Shown here: one piece after another, positions 15,496-22,038 of the stretch
Layout of the letters: each line of letters opens with the position of its first letter
How positions within the stretch are numbered: position 1 is the first letter of the stretch
Source: RBG-16-57-9 sp964462185
GTDB taxonomy: Archaea > Thermoproteota > Bathyarchaeia > TCS64
NCBI GenBank assembly: GCA_964462185.1
Contig: CAYWWV010000010.1
Coordinates: 1-41,625 of the forward strand
Direction of reading: 5' to 3'
DNA: 41,625 nt
Made by a program: the position numbers and the translations under genes
Notes under the pieces: generated by a model
Databases searched by the model: none
What the model was told of the DNA's origin: nothing
Seen by the model: the letters and a program-made list of their open reading frames with translations, nothing else

Positions 15496-15678
15496 CTCCT
15501 GGATGTCCCGGACCTTTCTAGTGTCCCGCTCGGTGGGGAACCAGATGGGGTCTGTGAGGCCCTCGTTCAGGTTGGTCATCTGCCTGGTGTGCTCCTCGCC
15601 TCCGCCGAAGGTGGTGAGTAATACCACCTTCGCCTTGGTGAAGGCCTCCTCTATCCCCGGGACCTCCCTATAACTCAT
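15496..15678 (-). CDS. Pyridoxamine 5'-phosphate oxidase-like (PNPOx) flavoprotein, 3' end in gap
   Basis: Only the first 61 residues are present before the gap. The pattern KAKVVLLTTFGGGEEHTR, then DPIWFPTERDTRKVRDIQ, matches the PNPOx-like split-barrel fold of COG3871-type general stress proteins: a first strand followed by the FP-T-RDTRKV segment. Such proteins bind FMN, F420 or heme, and the substrate cannot be inferred. The ATG at 15678 lies about 28 bp from a TATA-like element (15701-15714), so the mRNA is probably leaderless. The family call is moderate because the C-terminal half is missing. Confidence 0.6.
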
Positions 15679-15700
15679 CTCAAACCTATCTCCGAGTCTC

Positions 15701-15714
15701 CCAATATAAACTAC
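15701..15714 (-). promoter_or_regulatory. TATA box of PNPOx-like gene
   Basis: The minus strand GTAGTTTATATTGG is centred about 28 bp before the ATG at 15678, consistent with a leaderless transcript. Confidence 0.5.
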
Positions 15715-15740
15715 CTTGGTCCTACTGAGCCCTAAACTAG

Positions 15741-15753
15741 GGGTATTTTACCC
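15741..15753. promoter_or_regulatory. Inverted repeat between divergent promoters
   Basis: GGGTATTTTACCC (arms GGGTA and TACCC around TTT) lies between the divergent TATA elements of the PNPOx-like gene (15701-15714) and the winged-helix gene (15755-15766). It is a candidate operator, perhaps for the winged-helix protein. Confidence 0.35.
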
Positions 15754-15754
15754 A

Positions 15755-15766
15755 TAAATTATAAAT
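15755..15766 (+). promoter_or_regulatory. TATA box of winged-helix gene
   Basis: AAATTATAAATG in the divergent intergenic region predicts a transcription start near 15788. That is either at an in-frame TTG (leaderless) or 12 nt before the ATG at 15800. Confidence 0.5.
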
Positions 15767-15799
15767 GGCGTCATCCCCTGTAAGCCCTTGACGAAAACC

Positions 15800-16132
15800 A
15801 TGCCCAAACCCAAGGGGACCTGCGGCGCCACCAAGCTAAAGATCATGGCCGTAATATACAACAACGAGCAGCAAGGATTGAAGAGCTACGGCTACCACAT
15901 CTGGCAATGCCTCCGTGAGTTCTTCTACACCTACATGAATGAGGGAGACATCAGGAACGTCTACCACCACCTGGAGGACCTTTGCAGGTTGGGCTACATC
16001 GCTAAATGCCCCAACACCAGCGACCACATCAAACAGTGTTACAGGATGACCGAGCAGGGGTTGTCTCTGGAGGAAAAATACCGGAACTACCTCATGGTTC
16101 TAAACCAGAGAGGATCAAGGCTTTTATCCTAA
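15800..16132 (+). CDS. Winged-helix DNA-binding protein, PadR-like
   Basis: This 110-residue protein fits a single winged-helix domain. Helix 1 is KLKIMAVIYNNEQQG, SYGYHIWQCL follows, then the recognition region DIRNVYHHLEDLCRLGYI and a wing ending YRMTEQGLSLEEKYRNYL. The YGY motif plus LEDL-RLGYI resembles PadR-like or other archaeal wHTH regulators. There is no effector domain. Three cysteines (in ATCG-like GTCGAT, QCLR and AKCPN) plus KQCYR could hint at redox or metal response, which is speculative. The start is ATG 15800, with TTG 15788 as alternative. Its 3' end overlaps the convergent ModE-like gene by 41 bp. Confidence 0.7.
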   Translation: MPKPKGTCGATKLKIMAVIYNNEQQGLKSYGYHIWQCLREFFYTYMNEGDIRNVYHHLEDLCRLGYIAKCPNTSDHIKQCYRMTEQGLSLEEKYRNYLMVLNQRGSRLLS

Positions 16133-16574
16133 CCCTGTCCCCCTCCCTAAGACCTGTCCCATTGGGAAGAGGGATCGAGGCTTCAATAACCGGTTTCCCC
16201 CCAGGCCCAGCCACCACTCTCCCAAACGCCTCAACCATATGGGGGTATTGGTCCTTGAAGGCCTCCCAAGCCTCCTGTAGGGCCCTATACTCCCCCAGAA
16301 ACCACTCACCAAGGGGCGTCAGCTCCGTGGAACCCCCACCGCTTAGGCCGCCCCTATGGGTCTCCACTAGAGGCGAATCCAGGGCCTCTTCGGCCTTGCG
16401 GATCAACCCCCACGCAAATCTATAGCTCATCCCCAGGGATTTACAGGCATCCTGGAGGCTTTTCTCCTCTTTAAGGGCTGCAAGAAGCTCGTATAGCCCT
16501 GGGCCCACCACGTAGCCTTTACCCGTCTCCAGCCATAGCTTGGAGGCGGGTTTCAAATCCTTCATCTGGCTCAC
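16092..16574 (-). CDS. ModE-like winged-helix transcriptional regulator
   Basis: The 160-residue protein has the LysR/ModE-type N-terminal DNA-binding domain: GPGLYELLAALKEEKSLQDACKSLGMSYRFAWGLIRKAEE, then SPLVETHRGGLSGGGSTELTPLGEWFL. The glycine-rich wing is highly characteristic of ModE N-terminal domains. The C-terminal part (about 115-160, VIEASIPLPNG-LREGDRVRI) is too short for the two MOP/TOBE molybdate domains of E. coli ModE but could be one reduced beta domain. Molybdate or tungstate sensing is therefore only a possibility. The GTG start at 16574 sits about 26 bp after a TATA element at 16596-16604, so it is probably leaderless. Confidence 0.78.
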   Translation of the reverse strand: MSQMKDLKPASKLWLETGKGYVVGPGLYELLAALKEEKSLQDACKSLGMSYRFAWGLIRKAEEALDSPLVETHRGGLSGGGSTELTPLGEWFLGEYRALQEAWEAFKDQYPHMVEAFGRVVAGPGGKPVIEASIPLPNGTGLREGDRVRIKALILSGLEP

Positions 16575-16595
16575 ACTGTTGTGGGGCGGCTACAG

Positions 16596-16604
16596 GTATT
16601 AAGG
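16596..16604 (-). promoter_or_regulatory. TATA box of ModE-like gene
   Basis: The minus strand CTTAATACC is centred 26 bp upstream of the GTG at 16574, the exact spacing expected for a leaderless archaeal transcript. Confidence 0.45.
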
Positions 16605-16647
16605 TGTCGAGTTGGCGGAACCTTGTTCTGTGTCATTGCTTCGTATT

Positions 16648-16657
16648 CTATATAAAA
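16648..16657 (+). promoter_or_regulatory. TATA box of archaellin gene
   Basis: CTATATAAAA is the strongest TATA element in this segment. It predicts transcription from about 16678 and so rules out the longer reading frame that opens at 16604. Confidence 0.6.
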
Positions 16658-16696
16658 CCGTGGGGGGTGGGTTCTCCAAAAACCTGGGTGAATGGT

Positions 16697-17320
16697 TTGA
16701 GTAAAGAACAGGCTATTAGGAGGGGTGTAACCGGCATCGAGACGGCCATAATATTGGTGGCCTTTGTTATAACCGCGGCTGCCTTCGCATTCGTCATACT
16801 CAACATGGGTTTCATAACGGCTGAGAAGGCCCAGAGCGTCATCTCCTCTGGTATGAGCGAGGCCACCTCGGCCATACTGGTGGACAACAGTGTGGTGGGT
16901 ACCTTCGCCAACGTCTCCCTAGGCAACCAGAGCGCCATATGCTTAACCAAACTCACCTTCTACATCCGTTTGAGCCAAGGCCACACCCCTGTGGACCTCT
17001 CCGATGACAGGCTGGTGGCCACCTTCACTAATGAGCGGCATCACGGGGAGCTATACGACTCCAATGGTACCATCATGACCATGACGGGTATAAACAACGA
17101 CGGGGACACGCTGCTGGAGATGGGTGAGAAGTTCAAGGTCGAGATCGATTTCACCGAGATTCCCAACGACGGGGTTGACCCCCCCATCACCAGTAGGCCC
17201 AGCTTCTACGTACACCCCTATGAGTCCTTCCAGGTGGAGCTGAGGCCCAGCGAGGGGGCTGTGCTCACCATCAGGAGAGATGTCCCCGCCGTCCACGTCA
17301 ACGTTATGGCCCTTTACTAA
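16697..17320 (+). CDS. Archaellin / archaeal flagellin-like type IV pilin protein
   Basis: The 207-residue product has a class III signal peptide: a short charged leader ending IRRG, then VTGIETAIILVAFVITAAAFAFVIL, the hydrophobic assembly helix of archaellins. A prepilin peptidase (FlaK/PibD type) would cut after the glycine. The rest is a beta-rich extracellular domain with an NxS/T sequon (NVSLGNQS). The TTG start at 16697 has GGTGA 6-7 bp upstream, and the TATA box at 16648 supports it over starts further upstream. No archaellum motor, platform or peptidase genes flank it, so it is an isolated filament subunit. It could serve as archaellin or adhesive pilin. Confidence 0.85.
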   Translation: MSKEQAIRRGVTGIETAIILVAFVITAAAFAFVILNMGFITAEKAQSVISSGMSEATSAILVDNSVVGTFANVSLGNQSAICLTKLTFYIRLSQGHTPVDLSDDRLVATFTNERHHGELYDSNGTIMTMTGINNDGDTLLEMGEKFKVEIDFTEIPNDGVDPPITSRPSFYVHPYESFQVELRPSEGAVLTIRRDVPAVHVNVMALY

Positions 17321-17322
17321 GC

Positions 17323-17348
17323 CCCCACATCCGCTGGGGTTTTTATTT
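17323..17348 (+). terminator. Hairpin plus T-run after archaellin, overlapping next TATA box
   Basis: CCCCA (17323-17327) and TGGGG (17335-17339) form a 5-bp stem directly after the archaellin stop, followed by TTTTTATTT. This fits an intrinsic-type terminator. The same T-rich segment is centred about 26 bp before the ATG of the CoA transferase and may act as its TATA box. Confidence 0.5.
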
Positions 17349-17368
17349 CCACATACGGATTGGTCTCC

Positions 17369-18562
17369 ATGTTTGACGGTGATGCCCTGTTGGGCATCAG
17401 GGTTTTGGATATGAGCCGGGTCTTGGCGGGGCCCTTCACAGGGATGTTGCTGGCGGATATGGGCGCAGAGGTCATCAAACTGGAGGTTCCTGGGCGGGGA
17501 GACGACAGCAGGGCCTTCCCCCCCTTCAGGGAGGGGGTCTCAATGTACTACGTCAACCTGAACCGGGGGAAGAAGAGTATTACGCTGAACCTGAAAAAAC
17601 GGGAGGGGAGGGAGCTTTTTAAAGGGTTGGTGGCCAAGTCCGACGTCTTGCTGGAAAACTTTAGGCCCGGCACCATGGAGAGGCTGGGCCTGGGATACGA
17701 GGAGCTGAGGAGGGTCAACCCCCGACTAATCTACGCGGCCATATCTGGCTTCGGCCAGACGGGCCCCTATAGCAGGCTTCCAGGGTACGACATCATCGGC
17801 CAGGCCATGGGTGGGCTCCTCAGCATAACGGGGTGGCCTGGGGGGCCTCCCACAAGGTCTGGGACTGCTATCGGCGATATACTTGCCAGCCTTTTCGCCA
17901 CTGTGGGGGTTTTGGCGGCTTTGAAGGTGAGGGAGGAGACAGGTAGGGGCCAATTGGTGGATGTCTCCCTGGTGGACAGCGTCTATGCGGCCCTGGAGAA
18001 CATCCCCCAGGTCTACTTCACCGAGGGAAGGGTCCCCCAGCGTATTGGAAACAGGTATGAGTTCATATATCCCTACGACACCTTCCAGACCCGTGATGGC
18101 TGGGTGGTGATTGCCGTCGCCAACGACCGCCTTTGGGAGAGGTTCCTAGAGGCCTCAGGCCTGCCCCTTGCCGGCGACCCCCGCTTCTCCTCCAACCCCC
18201 TGAGGGTGGAGAACCATGAGGCCTTGAGGGTGGAGGTGGAGAAGTGGTGTAGGGGGCTTACGCGGGAGGAGGTGGTTTCCCTGCTCCGGGAGGCTGGTGT
18301 GCCTTGTTGCCCCATACTGGATGTGGGGGAGGCCAGCGAGGACCCCCATATCGCTGGGGCGCGGGGGATGGTGGAGTGGATCAACCAGCCCAGGCTGGGG
18401 AGGGTGAGGGTGCAGGGCAACCCCGTGAAGATGTCCGAGACCCGACCCAGGCCCCGTGGCCCTGCGCCCGAGCTAGGGGGAGACACCTTCCAGGTGCTCC
18501 ACAGCCTCCTAGGAATAGGGGAGGAGCAGTTCAAAGAGTTGGAGAAGCTGGGTGTGGTTTAG
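17369..18562 (+). CDS. CaiB/BaiF family (class III) CoA transferase
   Basis: The 397-residue enzyme shows the family's hallmarks: LDMSRVLAGPFTGMLLADMGAEVIKLE at the N-terminus, NLNRGKKSITLNLK, GYDIIGQAMGG, and the catalytic aspartate in QLVDVSLVDSV. It would move CoA between a carboxylate and an acyl-CoA donor such as succinyl-CoA. The specific substrate cannot be read from the sequence. The ATG at 17369 is preferred over TTG 17360. The T-rich element at 17340-17349 makes the transcript likely leaderless. The uracil-DNA glycosylase gene follows after 35 bp and may be co-transcribed. Confidence 0.92.
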   Translation: MFDGDALLGIRVLDMSRVLAGPFTGMLLADMGAEVIKLEVPGRGDDSRAFPPFREGVSMYYVNLNRGKKSITLNLKKREGRELFKGLVAKSDVLLENFRPGTMERLGLGYEELRRVNPRLIYAAISGFGQTGPYSRLPGYDIIGQAMGGLLSITGWPGGPPTRSGTAIGDILASLFATVGVLAALKVREETGRGQLVDVSLVDSVYAALENIPQVYFTEGRVPQRIGNRYEFIYPYDTFQTRDGWVVIAVANDRLWERFLEASGLPLAGDPRFSSNPLRVENHEALRVEVEKWCRGLTREEVVSLLREAGVPCCPILDVGEASEDPHIAGARGMVEWINQPRLGRVRVQGNPVKMSETRPRPRGPAPELGGDTFQVLHSLLGIGEEQFKELEKLGVV

Positions 18563-18597
18563 CCGTGGAGAGCCATCCAGGTGGGAGGGGCAGGGAG

Positions 18598-19191
18598 ATG
18601 TCTAGGCTGGCGCGGGAGGTGGAGGCCTGCGCCAAGTGTGGGTTGGCCGCCGGTAGGACGCGGGTGGTTGTGGGGGAGGGGTGTTTGGAGGGGGGAGTGG
18701 TCTTGGTGGGGGAGGCGCCGGGGAGGAGGGAGGACGAGGCTGGGAGGCCCTTCGTGGGGTATGCTGGGAGGGTCTTGGACCAGTTGCTGGAGGAGGCTGG
18801 GCTAAGCAGGTTGGAGGTCTACATAACCAACCTGGTGAAGTGTAGGCCTCCCGGCAACAGGAGGCCCCGAAAGGGGGAGGTCCAAGCCTGCAGCGGCTAC
18901 TTGGAGAGGCAGCTCCGGATACTGGAGCCCAAGGTGGTGGCCACCTTGGGGAACACCTCCCTAGCCTTCTTCCAGGAAAGATATGGGTTGACCCGCCAAC
19001 CCATCGGAAAGACCCACGGCAAGCCTCAACCCGTGGAGGAGGAGTGGGGCATAGTCTTCCTCCTACCCCTATACCACCCAGCTGCAGCCATCTACAACAG
19101 GTCTCTTAGAGATACCCTACTGGAGGACCTGAGGGTTTTATCCAGGCTCCGACTACATGCGCTGGGGGGCGTCGATCCCGAGCAGGGTTAA
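18598..19191 (+). CDS. udg: Type-4 uracil-DNA glycosylase (4Fe-4S)
   Basis: The 197-residue protein has the family 4 UDG motifs: GEAPGRREDEAGRPFVGYAG (uracil pocket and water-activating loop), YITNLVKCRPPGNR, and the minor-groove loop HPAA near the end. Four cysteines (CAKC near residues 11-14, one in VKCRPP, one in QACSG) fit the iron-sulfur cluster. It removes uracil arising from cytosine deamination, a frequent need in thermophilic archaea. The ATG at 18598 is chosen because GGGAGGGGCAGGGAG precedes it. The frame is open much further upstream through the CaiB gene, but that part is not coding in this frame. Its last 39 bp overlap argS on the other strand. Confidence 0.93.
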   Translation: MSRLAREVEACAKCGLAAGRTRVVVGEGCLEGGVVLVGEAPGRREDEAGRPFVGYAGRVLDQLLEEAGLSRLEVYITNLVKCRPPGNRRPRKGEVQACSGYLERQLRILEPKVVATLGNTSLAFFQERYGLTRQPIGKTHGKPQPVEEEWGIVFLLPLYHPAAAIYNRSLRDTLLEDLRVLSRLRLHALGGVDPEQG

Positions 19192-21081
19192 GGCGTTGCG
19201 CAGGGTTACCCTGGTGGCGTCCACCAGCTTCAACCTTGCACCCCTCAGCCCCGGGGAGGGGGCATTTAACACGGGTTGGGTGGCGTAGAAGCTGTTGAAC
19301 CTGTCTGCCAGCTGGTTGGCGTAGGCAGTGATGTTGACGGGCTGTAGCTCGTTTTGGGCCCGGAGGAATACTTTGGGGAAGCGGGCCAGGGTGGCTACCA
19401 GGGCCCTCTCCTTGGGGTCCACCAGGGTTGAGTAGTCGGGCTCCGGGGAGTCTTGGGCCCGCTTCAATATGTTGCAGGTTCTGGCGTGGCTGTACTGGAT
19501 GTAGGGGGCGCTGTTGTCCTCAAAGTTGAGGGCCTTCCCCCAGTCGAACACCACCTGCTTCATGGGGTCCACACTGAGCAGGGCATACTTCACAGCCCCA
19601 TGTCCCACCATCTCGGCAATCTCCTTCTTCTCCTCCTCGGAGAGTTCAGGGTTCCTCCGAGCCACCTCTTCGTAGGCTAGCTCCACAGCCTTGTCCAAGA
19701 CCTCGTTGAGGGTGACGTATCTCCCCAGCCTGCCGCTCATCTTGGCTCCCGGGAGCTTGACGAACTCGTAGCTGTAGTGGATTTGGTTGTCGGCCATATG
19801 GTTCTCACCTATCGCGGCCAAGGCTATCCTCAGCTGTAGCTGGGCCAGGGTCTGCTCCATGCCTATGACGTTGATCACCGTGTCTGCTTTGCTGAACTTG
19901 TAGATGCTGTAGGCGATGTCTCTGAGGGTGTAGAGGGTGGTGCCGTCGCTTCTCACCAGGACGAGGCTGGGTATCTCGTGTTGGGGGTGTAGCCCCCACC
20001 TCTTCTTAAGGCCCAGGTCCCTGGCCACGGCCTCGCAGTCCAGCAGCTCCGCGCCCTCCTCCTTGTAGACGTATCCCGACTCCCTCAGCCTCTCCAAGAC
20101 CCTGTCTGCAGTCTTCCCCCATACCAGGTCCGACTCGAAGTCGAAGCTGTCGAAGAAGATTCCCAGCCTCCCCAGGCTCTCCTGGAAGCCGTCGAGGCAG
20201 TGGTTGATGAGGGCTCGGAACTCTTTCACAGTCTCCGGGTGGGCCTGCTCGTAGAGGGTGTTTAGGTGTACTATTTCGGCCATGGGGTCCTGGGTTTTAG
20301 AGATTTTCTCCTCCACCGCCTGGTATATGCCCGGGTATCTGGCGTTCAGCGTTTCGATTGCTTCGAGGTATTCCTCTATCTTGGATTCCAAGTCGGCGGC
20401 CTCGTAGAGGCGGCCCTTGGCCTGGGCCTCCTCCAACTCGGCCCGGAGCCTCTTGAGCTCCATGGCCACGTTAACCGATGCGTATATGGTGCCCACCCAC
20501 AGCTCGGCTTGGCCCTCGGGCTTGGGTTTCCCCAGGAGCTTCCAGCCGTAGACCGCCATGGCCACCTGTCGGCCCATATCGTTGACCAAGAAGTGCACCA
20601 AGACCTTGTGGCCCCTCTTCTCGTAGAGGTTGGCTAGGCAGTCTCCCAGGATGCTGTTCCGGGCGTTTCCAATGTGGAGGGGGCTGTTGGGGTTGGCGCT
20701 GGTGTGCTCGACCATAACCCTGCGGGGCTCCTGGACCTGGGGGAACCCATACCCCTCATCCTCCTCCACCACCGTTTCCAACACCAGGCGGGTGTAGGCG
20801 GCTGTATCTGCGTGGAAGTTCAAATACCCCTGGACGGCCTCCACCCCTGCTACTAGGCCCCGGGGCTTCATCTCCTCCACCAGTCTTTGAGCGATCTCCT
20901 GGGGGGGCTGCCTCAGCTGCTTGGCAAGCTGGAAGCATATGGGTGTAGCCACCTCCCCCATCTGGGGGTCAGGTGGCTCAGTGAATCGAGGCTCCCCCGC
21001 CTCAAGCTCGGGGTAAGCCTTCTTCAAACCGTTTGCCAGAAGGCTCTCGCACTCTTTCGTTAGTTCCAATAGGGGGTCCAT
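19153..21081 (-). CDS. argS: Arginyl-tRNA synthetase
   Basis: This class I synthetase of about 642 residues attaches arginine to tRNA-Arg. It has the HIGH-type motif in ANPNSPLHIGNARNS (about residues 129-143), a KMSKS-like AKMSGRLG around 455, the N-terminal additional domain, and a C-terminal DALR anticodon-binding helix bundle with YIQYSHARTCNIL and FNSFYATQPV. The ATG at 21081 has GGAG six bases upstream. The ATG at 21087 is an alternative. A TATA element lies at 21121-21130. Remarkably, a tRNA-Arg gene is immediately upstream on the same strand. Confidence 0.96.
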   Translation of the reverse strand: MDPLLELTKECESLLANGLKKAYPELEAGEPRFTEPPDPQMGEVATPICFQLAKQLRQPPQEIAQRLVEEMKPRGLVAGVEAVQGYLNFHADTAAYTRLVLETVVEEDEGYGFPQVQEPRRVMVEHTSANPNSPLHIGNARNSILGDCLANLYEKRGHKVLVHFLVNDMGRQVAMAVYGWKLLGKPKPEGQAELWVGTIYASVNVAMELKRLRAELEEAQAKGRLYEAADLESKIEEYLEAIETLNARYPGIYQAVEEKISKTQDPMAEIVHLNTLYEQAHPETVKEFRALINHCLDGFQESLGRLGIFFDSFDFESDLVWGKTADRVLERLRESGYVYKEEGAELLDCEAVARDLGLKKRWGLHPQHEIPSLVLVRSDGTTLYTLRDIAYSIYKFSKADTVINVIGMEQTLAQLQLRIALAAIGENHMADNQIHYSYEFVKLPGAKMSGRLGRYVTLNEVLDKAVELAYEEVARRNPELSEEEKKEIAEMVGHGAVKYALLSVDPMKQVVFDWGKALNFEDNSAPYIQYSHARTCNILKRAQDSPEPDYSTLVDPKERALVATLARFPKVFLRAQNELQPVNITAYANQLADRFNSFYATQPVLNAPSPGLRGARLKLVDATRVTLRNALTLLGIDAPQRM

Positions 21082-21120
21082 GGCCATCTCCTGGGTTTCA
21101 AATAACCGAGTCCCCCAACG

Positions 21121-21130
21121 GTTTATATCT
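21121..21130 (-). promoter_or_regulatory. TATA box of argS
   Basis: The minus strand AGATATAAAC lies between tRNA-Arg and argS. It predicts transcription starting near 21099, so argS need not rely on the tRNA promoter. Confidence 0.55.
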
Positions 21131-21159
21131 TGCTCTTTTCACCGGAGGTGACAAACCCT

Positions 21160-21235
21160 TGGCGGGCCCGGCAGGATTCGAACCCGCGATCTCCGGCTCC
21201 GGAGGCCGGTGCATTATCCACTATGCTACGGGCCC
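21160..21235 (-). tRNA. tRNA-Arg (anticodon CCG), 3' CCA encoded
   Basis: On the minus strand a complete cloverleaf can be drawn. Acceptor GGGCCCG pairs with CGGGCCC. The D arm is GCAT-AGTGGATA-ATGC and the anticodon stem CCGGC/GCCGG, with loop CTCCGGA giving anticodon CCG (reads CGG, Arg). The variable loop is 5 nt, and the T arm GCGGG-TTCGAAT-CCTGC has one G-U pair. The discriminator is G, followed by an encoded CCA (21160-21162). A20 in the D loop fits arginine identity. There is no intron. Confidence 0.95.
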
Positions 21236-21257
21236 GCAGATAGTCAGGGGGGTCGAG

Positions 21258-21268
21258 GTTTAAAGATT
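21258..21268 (-). promoter_or_regulatory. TATA box of tRNA-Arg
   Basis: The minus strand AATCTTTAAAC is centred about 27 bp upstream of the first tRNA nucleotide at 21235, standard spacing for an archaeal tRNA promoter. Confidence 0.5.
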
Positions 21269-21291
21269 TCTAGTATGAGGCGGCTTCCTTG

Positions 21292-22038
21292 TTATCCGCG
21301 CTGGCCTTTTGGGTTTTCTCCCATTAGGAGTTGGGGGTAGCTCGTCAAGAGTAGTTGTTGGGCCCGCTCCACGATGGTGGGGCCTACTCCTTTCACCTGT
21401 GAGAGGGGTCCCAGCAGCCTCTTGGTTTTCCCCGAAGAGCTGGTGTGGACCTCCGCCTGGGCCAGCTCGGTTAGGACTCTGAGGGGGGTCTCGAAGCTGG
21501 TGAGGAGGGTCTCGGCCAGCGAGGAGCCTATTTGGGGGATGCCGCTGAGGAGGTAGATCTGTTGCTGGTGGAGGGGTAGCTTCCTGTTTACGCTTCTGAG
21601 TTGGAGGGGCCGGGCCTCCTTGGCCTGCTCCCGGTAGCAAAGCCTGTGTAGTAGGGTGGCTGTGGACTCGGGGTCTTCGGTGGGGATGATGTTCACCCCG
21701 TAGTCGAGGGCGAGGCTGCTGAGGGCGCCGTAGATGCTGCTGGGGAGTATTCTGCTGCGTTGGAGGGCTTTCTTCATGGAGCCTTCCAGGATTATCACTG
21801 GCTTCTCGTAGGCTTGGGCCATGGACTGGGCCTGGTTGAAAAGCCTCCCATCTCTCAGACTCGAGAGGAAGTCGGAGGCGTTCTTACGTTCCACGCCCAC
21901 CCTGTCGCTGACCACATAGTCGCATATGTCTAGGGGTTTGACCTCCACCTTGACCCCGCAGAGCCTGAGGTGTGAGACCACCTTTGGCTGGCTGGAGGCC
22001 TCGTTGCTGTCCACCATGAGGGCCAGGTTTTCACTCAT
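21292..22038 (-). CDS. XPF/ERCC4-type structure-specific nuclease (short form)
   Basis: The 248-residue protein has an ERCC4 nuclease domain: MVDSNE near the start, CDYVVSDRVGVERK (the ERK catalytic core), and NASDFLSSLRDGRLFNQ. A helix-hairpin-helix region follows (LLSGIPQIGSSLAETLL and LSQVKGVGPTIVERAQQLL). There is no helicase domain, as in Crenarchaeota and relatives, where the short XPF pairs with PCNA and cuts 3'-flap or branched DNA. The usual glycine of the G-D motif is cysteine here (ICDY). The ATG at 22038 overlaps the mobB stop by 8 bp. Confidence 0.92.
   Translation of the reverse strand: MSENLALMVDSNEASSQPKVVSHLRLCGVKVEVKPLDICDYVVSDRVGVERKNASDFLSSLRDGRLFNQAQSMAQAYEKPVIILEGSMKKALQRSRILPSSIYGALSSLALDYGVNIIPTEDPESTATLLHRLCYREQAKEARPLQLRSVNRKLPLHQQQIYLLSGIPQIGSSLAETLLTSFETPLRVLTELAQAEVHTSSSGKTKRLLGPLSQVKGVGPTIVERAQQLLLTSYPQLLMGENPKGQRG

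Noticed and set aside
16604..16696. Longer archaellin N-terminus from 16604
   Set aside because: It spans the TATA box at 16648-16657 and would bury the class III signal peptide behind 30 unrelated residues.
18304..18597. Long N-terminal extension of the uracil-DNA glycosylase frame
   Set aside because: It lies in another frame inside the CoA transferase gene, has low-complexity composition and no family similarity. A good ribosome site precedes the ATG at 18598.
21033..21263. Plus-strand frame containing GFEPAISGSGG across the tRNA
   Set aside because: It is the well-known artefact of translating the antisense of a tRNA (GFEPAI pattern). The DNA is explained by tRNA-Arg(CCG) and the argS 5' region.
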